From the NCBI GenBank assembly GCA_013822725.1, contig PNKX01000013.1, positions 101,181 to 165,180 of the forward strand: DNA of 64,000 bases. Reading direction: 5' to 3'. The notes beneath the pieces are model-generated. The model saw only the letters and a program-made list of their open reading frames with translations, made no database searches and was not told the origin of the DNA. Positions 1 to 8,716 of the stretch are shown one piece after another. The translations under genes were made by a program, and so were the position numbers. Source of the DNA: Pirellula sp. (GTDB taxonomy: Bacteria > Planctomycetota > Planctomycetia > Pirellulales > Lacipirellulaceae). Within the stretch, counting starts at the first letter, position 1. Every line of letters begins with the position of its first letter.

Positions 1-133
1 ATTGCCGCTGGATCGCCTTACGCGCGCCGAGCGGCGCCATCGCCAGCATGAAGAGGGTCGCCATCGCGACCAGCAGGTAGTTGGGCGGCCCAAGCGTCTT
101 GCGAGCCAGAAACGATGATTGCTTCGTCGGCAT
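1..133 (-). CDS. Partial membrane protein, N-terminal end only
   Basis: The first 44 codons of a minus-strand gene that runs off the left edge. It starts at the ATG at 133. The N-terminus is basic and is followed by a hydrophobic stretch at about residues 17-36 (NYLLVAMATLFMLAMAPLG), which looks like a transmembrane helix or uncleaved signal anchor. Too little is visible to assign a family. The reading frame is open to the edge and there is no competing gene in the stretch. Confidence 0.5.
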   Translation of the reverse strand, partial: MPTKQSSFLARKTLGPPNYLLVAMATLFMLAMAPLGARKAIQRQ

Positions 134-445
134 GGAGAGGCGGTCGCGCGGGGTCGTGTCCAATCGCCCCGTTCTTCGTGAAAGGGGTCGAGCAAGTCGC
201 GCGCAAGGCTGTCTGTCGTTCGCTCGCGAAGGGAGCCTCGCGCACTCGTGATGCAAGCAACCACGGTAGCGTGAAAAGGGGCGAGAGTCTACGCCGACTG
301 GGGCGTCTCAGGGTCCTGCGATGAGGCGTGGTTTCGCTGAACCCACGAGTATCCGGCAACGAGAAAAGCCGCGGGGATGAACCCCGCGGCTCGCTGGTTT
401 GCTAGCACTGTTGACTCTGCTGGTTAGGCAGACTTGTTCGATCGG
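134..445. other. Intergenic gap with one terminator hairpin
   Basis: Gap between the left-edge gene and the BBP7 gene. Apart from the hairpin at 367-391 I see no supported gene. The open frames here lack ribosome-binding sites and recognisable protein character. The right part presumably carries the promoter of neither neighbour's coding strand, since both flanking genes point left and only the left one starts here. Confidence 0.4.
362..391 (-). terminator. Rho-independent terminator of the BBP7 gene
   Basis: A perfect 10-bp stem (AGCCGCGGGG / CCCCGCGGCT) with a 5-nt loop. Read on the minus strand it is followed by TTTTCTC. It lies about 55 bp past the stop of the BBP7-like gene. A near-identical hairpin is found in frame inside thrS at 41992-42015, so this is a repeat family as well as a terminator. 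Confidence 0.75.
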
Positions 446-1756
446 CTACCAGTACGACTCGATGCCGAATGAGCCGCCCATGTAGACGCTGTCGCCGCCT
501 GAGGCGATCGCCGAGTAACCGCCAGGGATGAAGTTGACCTGGAAGGGAGCGAGGGCAATCGATTCGATGTACAAAAGCTCCATGCCGGCACGGATCGAGA
601 CGTTGGGCCGCAAGTGCCACTTGGCGATCAAATTCGTTTCGCCGACGAACGAGAGGTTGTCTTCGGTGCTGTCGGTTTCGCCGCTGTTGAGGATCGTCGT
701 TTCGCCGACCTGGAACGCCGACTTCAGGTGCATGCGGTTCCAGTAACCGCCGCCCTTGGCGGAAGCGGTGATGCTCCAGCGAGCGGTTTCGTAGCCGTAG
801 GAGCCGCCGATTTGCGTGCCGAGCATCCGATTTTCGGTATCGACCGAGTAGAAACCCGACTCGTTCAAGGCGGCGGCGATCGGAATCTCGAACGCGTTCC
901 AGTCGAGCGTCTCGCTGACGTCGATGACCCGCACGCCTGCCAGGTACGAAGCTGTTTTCGTGGGATTGGCCGCGCGGACCCAGGTGCCGTTCGGCTGGAG
1001 TTGCAGTTGATCGCGAGCCATCCGTTGGCGAACTGTGTAGTTCATTTCGATGCTGTTCATCTCGCTGTCGTACGCGTAATTCATGCTGCGGGCGCCGTCG
1101 AACGACTCGTTCACCCGGTCGATGAAGTTGGAGACCTGCAAGCCCGCGGTCGTGGCAGCGTCGAGGCTGACCGCCTGCTGCCAGCTGCCGCCTCCCATCC
1201 AGCTTGCTTCGAGCAAGTGGTCGCGATTGTTGACGTCGCGGAACAGGAAGCGGCCGAGCTTCACGCGGCCGACGCCATCCATGCCGGGCTTCTCGCCGCC
1301 GATGTTCAGGATATTTTGAACGATGTAAGGTTGGCCGAGCGCAATGGGGTTGGTCTGAACGACCCGCTCTTCATTCGCCAAGACGAGGCCTTTGCGTTCC
1401 CAACCGCGGTTGAGCGCCAGGTAATCGACTTCGGTGTACCAGAAGCCGCGCTGCAACCAGGTGCCGGAACTTTCGAAGTAAGGCGTGCATTGCTCGAGGA
1501 GCTGCATCGGCTCGCCCAGGATGGAGCCGTCGAAGCCCTGCGACTCCTCGCCGAGCGGAATTGGTTCGATCTCGCCGGACCCTTCGTCGACGACGCTCGG
1601 CAACGTCTCGTCGCCGTAGCCTTCATCGGCGCCAACGGCCGGGGGCAAGTCGCCTGCGTCGCCGGTCAGCGGTCCAGACAACGTCTCCTGCGCGGTCGCC
1701 CCTCGGCTCGCGAGCGCGAGCGTCAGACCCAACAGAAGAGGATTGATGATTTTCAC
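446..1756 (-). CDS. BBP7-family outer-membrane beta-barrel protein
   Basis: A secreted protein of about 436 residues resembling the planctomycete BBP7 family of predicted outer-membrane barrels. I chose the GTG at 1756: the minus strand has GAGGAG nine bases before it, and the protein then opens with a clean signal peptide ([18 protein letters not shown], cut after ATAQ). An acidic Pro/Glu-rich linker follows, then the family-like segment around [15 protein letters not shown], and a body with alternating aromatic residues. The C-terminus ends in SFGIESYW, with the terminal aromatic residue typical of barrels. The family assignment is from recognition, and the transported substrate, if any, is unknown. 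It stands alone, with its own terminator. Confidence 0.75.
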   Translation of the reverse strand: MKIINPLLLGLTLALASRGATAQETLSGPLTGDAGDLPPAVGADEGYGDETLPSVVDEGSGEIEPIPLGEESQGFDGSILGEPMQLLEQCTPYFESSGTWLQRGFWYTEVDYLALNRGWERKGLVLANEERVVQTNPIALGQPYIVQNILNIGGEKPGMDGVGRVKLGRFLFRDVNNRDHLLEASWMGGGSWQQAVSLDAATTAGLQVSNFIDRVNESFDGARSMNYAYDSEMNSIEMNYTVRQRMARDQLQLQPNGTWVRAANPTKTASYLAGVRVIDVSETLDWNAFEIPIAAALNESGFYSVDTENRMLGTQIGGSYGYETARWSITASAKGGGYWNRMHLKSAFQVGETTILNSGETDSTEDNLSFVGETNLIAKWHLRPNVSIRAGMELLYIESIALAPFQVNFIPGGYSAIASGGDSVYMGGSFGIESYW

Positions 1757-2071
1757 CGGACAGTCTCCTCGCCCAACGGTCCCCCCAGCGACGCACAATT
1801 CGCGCCGCCGTTTGCACAACTGTTTAATCGTCCGCCATCCCCCATCAGCACAGGAATAACCGCTAGAATCGCCAAAAACGTTTCCACCGGAACAACCGCC
1901 AAACTCGCGGCTGAGCCACAGTCTCAGCCAACTTTGCGCAGATTAACTACAATGCTGGCGCCACGGGCCAGCAGCCGCGGGTCAACGGCCCGCCTGAGAC
2001 GCTCCGCTATTGGGCGGACGATCCGGTATGATGACAGCGGTCCGCACATCGCCCTTGCAGGTCACCCCGCC
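1757..2071. promoter_or_regulatory. Divergent promoter region, BBP7 gene / transaldolase
   Basis: About 315 bp between divergently transcribed genes, so it must hold both promoters. The part at 1850-1960 is AT-richer than its surroundings. I could not fix convincing -35/-10 pairs for either gene by eye. Open frames through the gap are extensions of frames antisense to the BBP7 gene. Confidence 0.4.
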
Positions 2072-3121
2072 ATGCCCTCCCCCATCGAATCGATTGTCGC
2101 CGCCGGCACCAAGATATGGCTCGACTCGGTTGATCCCGATCTCGTTCGCGCGAATCGCGCGCTGGGAGCCTCCGGCGCCACGTCGAACCCGATTATCATC
2201 AGCGACCTGGTGAAGACAGGCCGCTTCGACGATCAACTCGCTAAGTTTCTCCGCTCCGGGCTAGATGACTCCGACGCCGCGTGGGCGCTGACCGACCAAG
2301 TGGTCGCCAATGCGCAGGAAGTGTTCCGCCCTGTTTGGGATCAGACGCGCGGCGACGACGGCTACGTGAGCTTTGAACTCGACCCGCTGCTGGAGGACGC
2401 CGACTGCCCGCTGGCGATTGAGGAGCGGAGTCAGCGCTACATTGAGCTGGGAACCCGCTGGTCGAAAGATCGGCCGAACCGGATGATCAAAGTCCCCGCG
2501 ACGCCGGCGGGGCTCGGCGCGCTCGAGGAACTGTGTGCGCGCGGGATTTCGCTCAACGTCACGCTCGTCTTCTCGATGCGACAGTACGAAGCGGCGCGCG
2601 ACGCCGTGTGGCGCGGGGCGCAACGGCGGAAATCGCTCGACGCCTTCAAGAGCGTCTACAGCATTTTCATCTCGCGGCTCGACGTTTACACCGAGAAGTA
2701 TGTGCCGAGTCTCTCGGAAGCGGCTCAAGGGCAAGTCGGCATCGTGAACGCCAAACAGATCTGGCAGGCGAACCAACAGTTTTGGGCTGACAAGCAGACG
2801 CCGCTCAAGCAAGAGATCGTCTTCGCCAGCACGGGAACCAAGCGGGCCAGCGATCCGCCGTGGAAGTACGTCGAAGCGCTCGTCGGCAGCGACATTCAAA
2901 CGAACCCGCCGGCTACTAACGACGCGGTCCAAGCGAGCGGCCGCACGTTCCGGAGGACCATCGACGAGATGCCGCCGGCCGAAGTCCTCAGCGAGATCGC
3001 CGCCAAGGTCGACGCCGTTCACATGGAGCAGACGCTCATGGAGGAAGGGCTCCGCAAATTCGCGGATCCGCAAAAGGCTCTGCTCGCTCTTCTCCAATCG
3101 AAGCGGGGCTCTCTCGCTTGA
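2072..3121 (+). CDS. tal: Transaldolase
   Basis: Cytoplasmic transaldolase of the non-oxidative pentose phosphate pathway, which moves a dihydroxyacetone unit between sugar phosphates. It has 349 residues. Visible family landmarks are [10 protein letters not shown] at about 15-24, GATSNP at 35-40, the Schiff-base lysine in RMIKVPAT (Lys140) and [11 protein letters not shown] at 158-168. The length fits the long TalB/Tal-PGI-like class. The frame stays open far upstream, but homology begins at the ATG at 2072. It lies divergent to the BBP7 gene and is followed by a 27-bp perfect inverted repeat that could act as its terminator. Confidence 0.93.
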   Translation: MPSPIESIVAAGTKIWLDSVDPDLVRANRALGASGATSNPIIISDLVKTGRFDDQLAKFLRSGLDDSDAAWALTDQVVANAQEVFRPVWDQTRGDDGYVSFELDPLLEDADCPLAIEERSQRYIELGTRWSKDRPNRMIKVPATPAGLGALEELCARGISLNVTLVFSMRQYEAARDAVWRGAQRRKSLDAFKSVYSIFISRLDVYTEKYVPSLSEAAQGQVGIVNAKQIWQANQQFWADKQTPLKQEIVFASTGTKRASDPPWKYVEALVGSDIQTNPPATNDAVQASGRTFRRTIDEMPPAEVLSEIAAKVDAVHMEQTLMEEGLRKFADPQKALLALLQSKRGSLA

Positions 3122-3167
3122 CGCGGGGGCGTACTGCACCGCCTAGAGCGACTACCTCCCCGTTTTC

Positions 3168-3237
3168 CTTTGCGCCTTCGCGCCTTTGCGTGAGACAACT
3201 TTTTCCAAATCTCACGCAAAGGCGCGAAGGCGCAAAG
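3168..3237. repeat. Long inverted repeat, CAAAGGCGCGAAGG type
   Basis: Perfect 27-bp arms at 3168-3194 and 3211-3237 around a 16-nt T-rich loop. The arms are made of the words CTTTGCG, CCTTCGCG and CCTTTGCG. The same words occur in the palindrome at 56501-56657. It lies between the transaldolase gene and the SEC-C gene and would fold strongly if transcribed from either side. Confidence 0.85.
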
Positions 3238-3376
3238 AAATAGGGGTTGGAGTTTGCTGAATCAGGCAGCGGGTCGTCGCTCGCCCCCCGGTTTGTTACC
3301 ATATTATTCCCCGGCGGGAGCCTGTTTTTCAGCCGGTCGGACGCTCCATTCCCAACGACGCAGAAAGCACGCCGCC

Positions 3377-5497
3377 ATGGCCATCGATCCCTATTCCCCA
3401 TGCCCATGCGGTAGCGGCAAGAAGCTGAAGTTTTGCTGCGTCGACCTCGCCGCCGACATTGAGAAGATCACAAAGCTGGTCGCTGGCGAGCAGCCGCACG
3501 CCGCGCTGAAGCTGGTCGAAACGTTGCTCGCCAAGCAGCCCGATCGGGCGTCGCTGCTCGACATCCGCGCGATGATCGAGCTGTCGCTCAACGATCTCGA
3601 CGCGGCGGAGAAAACGCTGGAGCACTTTCTGAAAGTGGCTCCGCAGAACCCGGCGGCTCACGCCCAATGGGCGCTGTTGGCCGCCTCGCGCGGCGACGTA
3701 CTTCACGCCGTCATTCGCCTGCAAGATGCGCTGGAGCTTGCCGACAACGACATGCCGCAGCGGGTATTCGAGGCGATCGGCGCCGTCGGCCATGCGCTGC
3801 TCATCGACGGCGACATGATCGCCGCCCGAGCGCATCTGCTACTGTATGCGGGAGTTGCACCCGAAGGCGATAACCGCGCGCTGGAGCTGTTGCTGCGGCT
3901 CAACCTCCAAGGGGGCCTGCCGCTGCTGTTGCGCGACAACTTAATGGTGATGGATTGCCCCACGCATTTCGCCACCGGCACGAAGGCGACGTTTGAAGAG
4001 GGGCTGCGGCTCGCGCGCCGCGGGCTGTGGCGTCGCGCTGAAGCCGAGTTCGCCAAGATCCTCAACGACGCGAATCCCGATCCGGCGGTGACCTATAACC
4101 TCGCGCTGATGCGAGGTTGGCTGGGCGACGACGGACGCTTCGCCGAAGGGCTGCATCAGTTTGCACGGTTGAACGTGCCGCTTGATGAAGCCGTTGAGGC
4201 CGAGGCGCTCGCTCAACTGGTCGATCCGAATTTCGAGGAGCCGCTGCTCGCATCGGTTCGGCTCACCTATCCGATCCTCAACGAAGACGCCGTCGTCGAA
4301 CGCCTCGCCAGCGACAAGCGGATCGAGCATTACGAACTCGACCCCGAAACGCTCGAAGAGGACGAAGTTACCCGCCCTCGCAGCACGCATATTCTGCTCG
4401 ATCGCCCGGTGCCGAAGACGGGCGTCGATCTCAAAGTCGAAGACGCGCCCAACGTCCTGGCGTTCATCAGCATTTACGGCAAGCGGACCGACCGCGACGC
4501 GCGCGTCGAAGTGACGACTGATCGAGGCGAGCAGTTCGCGAAGGTTCAGGAGCTGATCGGCCAGATTCTGGGCGACGCGATCGGACCGCAGGGCGAAGAG
4601 GAAGTCGTTGCCGAGAAGTCGGCCTCTGAGGAAGCGCTCAGCTGGCGGTGGCGATTGCCGAACGACACGCCTCCCGCGCTCCGTCGGCAGTTGCTCACGC
4701 AACGCCGCCGCCAGGCGATCGTCGACGATTGGACTGCCGCGCCGCGCGCCGCCCTCAAGGGGCTGTCGCCGCGCGACGCCACAGGGAAGCCCGACCTGCG
4801 CATTCCACTTTTGGCGAGCGTTCTCGTCGTCGAGCAAGCCGCTGTCGATCCTGAAGAGCAGGCGATGTTCCAGGATCTGCGGGAGCAACTCGGCGTCTCG
4901 CGTGCCGACGCGGTCGATCCGGCGACGGTGAACTGGGACCGGATTCCGATCACCCGCCTCGCGCGACTCGATTTGACCAAGGTTCCCGAAGATCGGTTGA
5001 TGCAGCTCTTCAATCGTTCGTCGATGTCGGGCGCCGCGGTGGCCTCGCTCGCGCTGGCCCATGAGCTAGTGAAACGCGACACCCCCGGCGTCGACCTGGC
5101 GCCTGTCTTCCGGCAGTTGATTCGCTCCGAGCCTGATCCCGACAAGGCGCTGCAGTGGACCGCGCAGGCGAAGGAATGGGCCGCGAAGTCGCACAAGCCG
5201 GCCGGCGAGTGGTCGCTGCTGGAACTTGAAGTGCAGATTGAACGGGGCGACCCGCTCGGCGTGCAGGAGACGCTTAACGAGATTCGGGCCAAGCATCTCA
5301 GCGAACCGGGGATCGCAGAGGCGACCTACCGGCTCCTTTACACGGCTGGCCTGCTCACCCCGCGCGGACTTCCGACCGGCGGCGGACCGCTGGAGGCTCC
5401 AGCGGCGACGCCGAGCCGGCTTTGGACGCCTGACCAAGGGGCGCCCGCCGCGGCGCCTAGCCAGGGCGGGGGCACGTCGGCGATTTGGACGCCGTAG
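3377..5497 (+). CDS. SEC-C motif protein with TPR-like repeats
   Basis: Cytoplasmic protein of 706 residues. The start is the ATG at 3377, because the N-terminus is then immediately a SEC-C zinc motif (PCPCGSGKKLKFCC, Cys9, Cys11, Cys20, Cys21). The SEC-C motif is the metal-binding tail known from SecA and from many unrelated proteins. Residues of about 25-330 form helical TPR-like repeats (for example AALKLVETLLAKQPDRASLL). The rest is helical, with no enzyme motif I recognise, and ends in a Pro/Gly/Ala-rich low-complexity tail with two copies of a WTP motif. I read it as a protein-interaction or chaperone-like factor; the true function is unknown. Confidence 0.7.
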   Translation: MAIDPYSPCPCGSGKKLKFCCVDLAADIEKITKLVAGEQPHAALKLVETLLAKQPDRASLLDIRAMIELSLNDLDAAEKTLEHFLKVAPQNPAAHAQWALLAASRGDVLHAVIRLQDALELADNDMPQRVFEAIGAVGHALLIDGDMIAARAHLLLYAGVAPEGDNRALELLLRLNLQGGLPLLLRDNLMVMDCPTHFATGTKATFEEGLRLARRGLWRRAEAEFAKILNDANPDPAVTYNLALMRGWLGDDGRFAEGLHQFARLNVPLDEAVEAEALAQLVDPNFEEPLLASVRLTYPILNEDAVVERLASDKRIEHYELDPETLEEDEVTRPRSTHILLDRPVPKTGVDLKVEDAPNVLAFISIYGKRTDRDARVEVTTDRGEQFAKVQELIGQILGDAIGPQGEEEVVAEKSASEEALSWRWRLPNDTPPALRRQLLTQRRRQAIVDDWTAAPRAALKGLSPRDATGKPDLRIPLLASVLVVEQAAVDPEEQAMFQDLREQLGVSRADAVDPATVNWDRIPITRLARLDLTKVPEDRLMQLFNRSSMSGAAVASLALAHELVKRDTPGVDLAPVFRQLIRSEPDPDKALQWTAQAKEWAAKSHKPAGEWSLLELEVQIERGDPLGVQETLNEIRAKHLSEPGIAEATYRLLYTAGLLTPRGLPTGGGPLEAPAATPSRLWTPDQGAPAAAPSQGGGTSAIWTP

Positions 5498-5516
5498 AGA
5501 TTGATAGCGATTTATT

Positions 5517-5622
5517 CACCACGACGACACGACGAACACAACGAGGGTAGAGAAGAGTGCTCACTGCCTTACCCTCGGGCTCAAGATCTCGTCTTTCGTC
5601 GTGTCCGTTGTGCCGTCGTGGT
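5517..5622. repeat. Long inverted repeat, CACGACGACACGACG type
   Basis: Left arm at about 5517-5550 (TTCACCACGACGACACGACG...) and right arm at about 5588-5622 (...CGTCGTGTCCGTTGTGCCG). Pairing is imperfect but long, with an inner stem around GAGGGTA/TACCCTC. It abuts the start of ribD, whose frame continues upstream through the right arm. The same arm words recur at 52137-52240. Confidence 0.75.
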
Positions 5623-5630
5623 TCAATCTC

Positions 5631-6725
5631 ATGAGCAGTGAATCACAACACCTGGAGCGGGCGATTGAGCTCGCACGGCGCGGCGAGGGGCATGTTGAGC
5701 CGAACCCCATGGTCGGCTGCGTGCTGGTTCGCGATGGGGCCGTCGTCGGCGAAGGTTGGCATCAACGGTTTGGCGGACCGCACGCGGAAATTGAAGCGTT
5801 GAGCATGGCTGGCGACGCAGCCCGCGGCTCGACGGCTTTCGTCACGCTGGAGCCTTGCGCGCACGTCGGCAAAACGCCTCCCTGCACCGGAGCGCTGATC
5901 GCGGCGGGAGTGGCCCGCGTCGTCGTTGCTTCTCGCGATCCGAATCCTTTGGTAGACGGCCGCGGCATTGCGGCGCTGCAGGCGGCGGGGATCAAAGTCG
6001 ACGTTCTCGATAACTGCCTCGAAGCCAACGCGTTGCTCGCCCCGTTTGCGAAGTTGATGACCACGGGCCGGCCGTGGGTGATTGCCAAATGGGCGATGAC
6101 GCTCGACGGTAAGCTGGCGACTCACACGGGCGACAGCCAGTGGATCAGCGGCGAAGGGTCGCGCGCGATTGTTCATCAGCTGCGCGGGCGGATGGATGCG
6201 ATCGTCGTGGGCCGCGGCACGGCGGAGCAGGACGACCCGCTGCTAACGGTTCGCCCCGCCGGAGCGCGCACGCCGACGCGGATTGTTCTCGATTCGCAGG
6301 CGGTCCTCGCGCTCGACAGCCAACTCGTTCGGACATCGTCTGACGCGCCAGTGTTGGTGGCGGCCGCCGCGAATGCTCCTGAGGTGCGCTGCCATGCGCT
6401 ACGCGAAGCGGGCGTCGAAGTTTGGCAAGCCCCGCCGGCAGCGGTCAGCGCGAGCGATCGCTGGCTTGCATTGCTCGACGAACTCGGCCGGCGGCGGATG
6501 ACGAATATCCTCGTTGAAGGGGGAGCCAAAGTCCTCGGGGCCCTGCTCGATGCGGGCGCGATTGACGAGGTCCATGCCTTCATCGCTCCCAAACTCATCG
6601 GCGGACCTGGGCCCGGTCCGATCGCGGGGATGGGGCTCGCGCTGATGGCTAACGCGCAGGTCCTACGAAACGCTGTGATCTCCCAACAGGGCCCCGATGT
6701 TTACGTCCGCGGCCGATTGACTTGA
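5631..6725 (+). CDS. ribD: Bifunctional riboflavin biosynthesis protein RibD
   Basis: Riboflavin pathway enzyme with an N-terminal deaminase and a C-terminal reductase that acts on the pyrimidine ribosylamine phosphate. It has 364 residues. The deaminase zinc site is visible as His51-Ala-Glu53 and PCAHVGKTPPC (Cys76, Cys85). The reductase domain begins near residue 145 (RPWVIAKWAMTLDGKLA) and contains ILVEGGAKV. The ATG at 5631 is preferred over an in-frame upstream codon, because the upstream codons come from the palindrome arm. No clear Shine-Dalgarno sequence precedes it. No other rib gene is nearby. Confidence 0.95.
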   Translation: MSSESQHLERAIELARRGEGHVEPNPMVGCVLVRDGAVVGEGWHQRFGGPHAEIEALSMAGDAARGSTAFVTLEPCAHVGKTPPCTGALIAAGVARVVVASRDPNPLVDGRGIAALQAAGIKVDVLDNCLEANALLAPFAKLMTTGRPWVIAKWAMTLDGKLATHTGDSQWISGEGSRAIVHQLRGRMDAIVVGRGTAEQDDPLLTVRPAGARTPTRIVLDSQAVLALDSQLVRTSSDAPVLVAAAANAPEVRCHALREAGVEVWQAPPAAVSASDRWLALLDELGRRRMTNILVEGGAKVLGALLDAGAIDEVHAFIAPKLIGGPGPGPIAGMGLALMANAQVLRNAVISQQGPDVYVRGRLT

Positions 6726-6835
6726 GCGGTCAGCGTTAAGTACGGAGTACCGACTACTCTGTAAGAAGTACGCAGGCGGAATCGATGCCGTCGTGGTTCA
6801 ATTCCACAAACCGACTCCACATACCTACGTCGCGG

Positions 6836-7255
6836 TCACTCTCCCCAGATCGTCGCGATTAAACGCCGCCGCCCGCCATGATTGCGATGTTCGCAAAGGT
6901 AAATTCCCTGCCAAGTCCCCAGGGCCAAACGCCCTTCGCGGATCGGGATCGACAGCGCCGCCCCCAGTAGCGACGCCTTCACATGGGCCGGCATGTCATC
7001 CGGACCCTCGCAGGTGTGGCGATGGGGGAACTCCTCCGGGGCGAGCGACGAAAACGACGTTTCCAGATCAAGCGGCACATCGGCGTCGGCGTTCTCGTTA
7101 ATCGAGAGCGAGGCCGAGGTGTGCTGCAGGAAAAGGTGGAGCAGCCCGATCCGGACAGTCCCCAGTTGGGGCAGTTTGGCCAAAATGTCCGACGTGACGA
7201 GGTGAAACCCTCGCGGCATTGCGGGAAGCTCGATCGCCTCTTGGAACCAGGACAC
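6836..7255 (-). CDS. YjbQ/UPF0047 family protein
   Basis: A 139-residue protein of the YjbQ family, whose members can show weak thiamine-phosphate synthase activity; the physiological role is unsettled. Conserved features are LLHLFLQHTSASLSINEN (about 38-55), the His-containing HRHTCEG and DDMPAHVKASLLG, and the C-terminal GTWQGIYLCEHR. I chose the GTG at 7255, because family members begin with a WFQ-like segment and GAGG lies five bases upstream. It converges with ribD. Confidence 0.88.
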   Translation of the reverse strand: MSWFQEAIELPAMPRGFHLVTSDILAKLPQLGTVRIGLLHLFLQHTSASLSINENADADVPLDLETSFSSLAPEEFPHRHTCEGPDDMPAHVKASLLGAALSIPIREGRLALGTWQGIYLCEHRNHGGRRRLIATIWGE

Positions 7256-7267
7256 GGCGCCTCGCAA

Positions 7268-7654
7268 AGTCAGCCTAAACCTCGGTTTTTACCGAGTGAA
7301 AATGACGCTGCTTCGGTTTAGTGCAAGTCATTCCAGCTAGCAGCTCGACCCAAACGTCAAGGATTCGCGCAGGAGCGTTGTTAAATTGCGTTTAGAGGCC
7401 TAAGTCAAGGGGAAAAAACTTGACTTGGTTCACACGCTGGTAATAATCGCTTAATCCAAAATTTAAACAGTCGGCCACAGGTGGCGGCGAATGGATCGCT
7501 TCCCCTTGATTGAAACACCCACCACGGTTTCCCACCTCCGCTTGGCCGGCTGAGGAATCTCGCGAGCATCACGCAGGCTTGGCGGCCTTCGCTCGCATTG
7601 GCGCATTTCGATGCAAGGCAATATTGTTCGTTGAATAGCAAAGGTAGCAGGACC
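7268..7654. promoter_or_regulatory. 387-bp gap with promoter and long leader
   Basis: Divergent gap between yjbQ-like and the 76-residue gene. It holds a small hairpin CTCGGTTTTTACCGAG near 7282-7298 and a sigma-70-like promoter at 7420-7447. An inverted repeat (AAGTCAAG / CTTGACTT) at 7402-7426 overlaps that promoter's -35 element and could be a repressor site. About 200 nt would be transcribed before the ATG at 7655. Confidence 0.5.
7420..7447 (+). promoter_or_regulatory. Sigma-70-like promoter
   Basis: TTGACT (7420-7425), a 16-bp spacer, then AATAAT (7442-7447). Both hexamers match the consensus at five of six positions, and the local DNA is AT-rich, unlike the surroundings. It points toward the 76-residue gene at 7655. 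Confidence 0.55.
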
Positions 7655-7885
7655 ATGCCCGATCCCAAGTTGAAGAACGTTTTCGAAGCGATCCTCAAGT
7701 ACGGTCACGACGAAGACTTCGCCCCGCGGTTGGATGAAGAATTCAAGGCGACCCAGGCTCCGGCCGGTTCCCGCGAGAAGCTGGAAGTGCTCGCTGAGCG
7801 GATTCGCTCGGGCCAACCCCTGTGGCACGAAGAAGACCGGCGAGACTACACGGGCCTGACCGGCGCCGTCCGTCCGCGCGACTAG
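7655..7885 (+). CDS. Small acidic hypothetical protein
   Basis: A soluble, charged 76-residue protein with no signal peptide, no cysteine and no motif I recognise. The text KLKNVFEAILKYGHDEDF and SREKLEVLAERIRSGQPLW suggests an alpha-helical fold. The ATG at 7655 follows GCAGGA. It has its own promoter, a leader of about 200 nt and a hairpin terminator, so it looks like a real, possibly well expressed, gene. Function unknown. Confidence 0.65.
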   Translation: MPDPKLKNVFEAILKYGHDEDFAPRLDEEFKATQAPAGSREKLEVLAERIRSGQPLWHEEDRRDYTGLTGAVRPRD

Positions 7886-7924
7886 TCGACGCGAAGAAGC
7901 TCGCGAATTGTCAAAGATCAATGG

Positions 7925-7962
7925 AAGAGGCCGTCCCGCCAAGCGTCGGGGCGGCCTCTTCG
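7925..7962 (+). terminator. Terminator of the 76-residue gene
   Basis: Stem GAGGCCGTCCCG / CGGGGCGGCCTC (one G-T pair) around a short loop, followed by a weak T-containing tail. It sits about 40 bp after the stop and before the convergent csrA. Confidence 0.65.
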
Positions 7963-7985
7963 CGTTTGACGCTAACTGTACTACT

Positions 7986-8234
7986 TCAGGCGGAACGGGC
8001 CAGCGACGCCAACTCCCCGGCGGCGACCTCGATTTCCAGCGACTCGAGCTCCAACGAACCGGCTCCCGCTACATTAGCGCCAGCGTGAGGCTCCAGTTCA
8101 TCGCGTAGGACGAGCATGTCACGCGGGGCGTCGATGCCGAGGCGAACCTTGTCGCCGGCGACGCGAACCACGGTGATGACGATTGAATCCCCCAACTTGA
8201 TGCGCTGCGACTGCTTTCTCGATAGGACCAGCAT
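7986..8234 (-). CDS. csrA: Carbon storage regulator CsrA
   Basis: An 82-residue RNA-binding post-transcriptional regulator. CsrA dimers bind GGA motifs near ribosome-binding sites and block or change translation. The core MLVLSRKQSQRIKLGD and VRLGIDAPRDMLVLRDEL is typical. The C-terminal ~25 residues form an Ala/Glu/Leu-rich extension absent from short CsrA proteins. I chose the ATG at 8234, which has GGAGG seven bases upstream, over the in-frame ATG at 8249. A CsrA-type site overlaps that ribosome-binding site. Confidence 0.95.
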   Translation of the reverse strand: MLVLSRKQSQRIKLGDSIVITVVRVAGDKVRLGIDAPRDMLVLRDELEPHAGANVAGAGSLELESLEIEVAAGELASLARSA

Positions 8235-8241
8235 GTGGTTG

Positions 8242-8251
8242 ACCTCCATGT
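8242..8251 (-). promoter_or_regulatory. Putative CsrA binding site over the csrA ribosome-binding site
   Basis: The minus strand reads ACATGGAGGT here, a complete match to the CsrA consensus ACANGGANGU, and it contains the Shine-Dalgarno GGAGG of csrA itself. This predicts negative autoregulation. It has not been tested. Confidence 0.6.
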
Positions 8252-8374
8252 TTCCCGCGGCGGGGCGTTTATGAACTTATGTACAGTATATCAAGCCGCA
8301 CCGGGTTCGCAACGCCGGCTGGCCAAATAATTCGCGTCGTCCGCTAGCGAGGCTGGTTACCTCGTTGGCGCTAC

Positions 8375-8677
8375 TCAAGCCTCGATCATTAAGGCCCCGA
8401 TGGAGGGGGCGTCAAGCAGTCGGGTTCGCTGCATCCGTCGCCCGCACGAGCCGTAGAACAGAATCGTGTTCTGCTCAGTTTCCCAGATCGCAGTCAGGCG
8501 GACGGCCCGAGGGCCCTGCAGGCAGTAATAAATGCCGCAAGGTTTGCCGGAGCGATTGAGGATTTGTCGGGTCAGCGGGCAGCAATCGGGTTCTAAGGTC
8601 TCCAGGCGACTCAGGGTATGGGCGACGTACTGATGGACTTGCTCCAGCGTCGGTAGACGCTCAGCGTTCTCGACCAT
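8375..8677 (-). CDS. Hypothetical protein, Cys-containing
   Basis: About 100 residues if the ATG at 8677 is used; a TTG at 8716 in the same frame would add 13 residues but has no ribosome-binding site. Visible text includes TLEPDCCPLTRQ-like and SGKPCGIYYCLQGPRAVRL segments, with four cysteines and no signal peptide. The central part (beta-strand-like AIWETEQNTILFYGS) could be a small mixed fold. I do not recognise the family. It sits near csrA on the same strand, but a gap of about 140 bp separates them. Confidence 0.55.
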   Translation of the reverse strand: MVENAERLPTLEQVHQYVAHTLSRLETLEPDCCPLTRQILNRSGKPCGIYYCLQGPRAVRLTAIWETEQNTILFYGSCGRRMQRTRLLDAPSIGALMIEA

Positions 8678-8716
8678 CGAGCGGCGAACCTCATTGGGGA
8701 CTTCGTAAGCTGTCAA

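Noticed and set aside
614..2071. Open frame that would extend transaldolase upstream by about 486 codons
   Set aside because: It is antisense to the well-supported BBP7 gene, and family homology begins exactly at the ATG at 2072.
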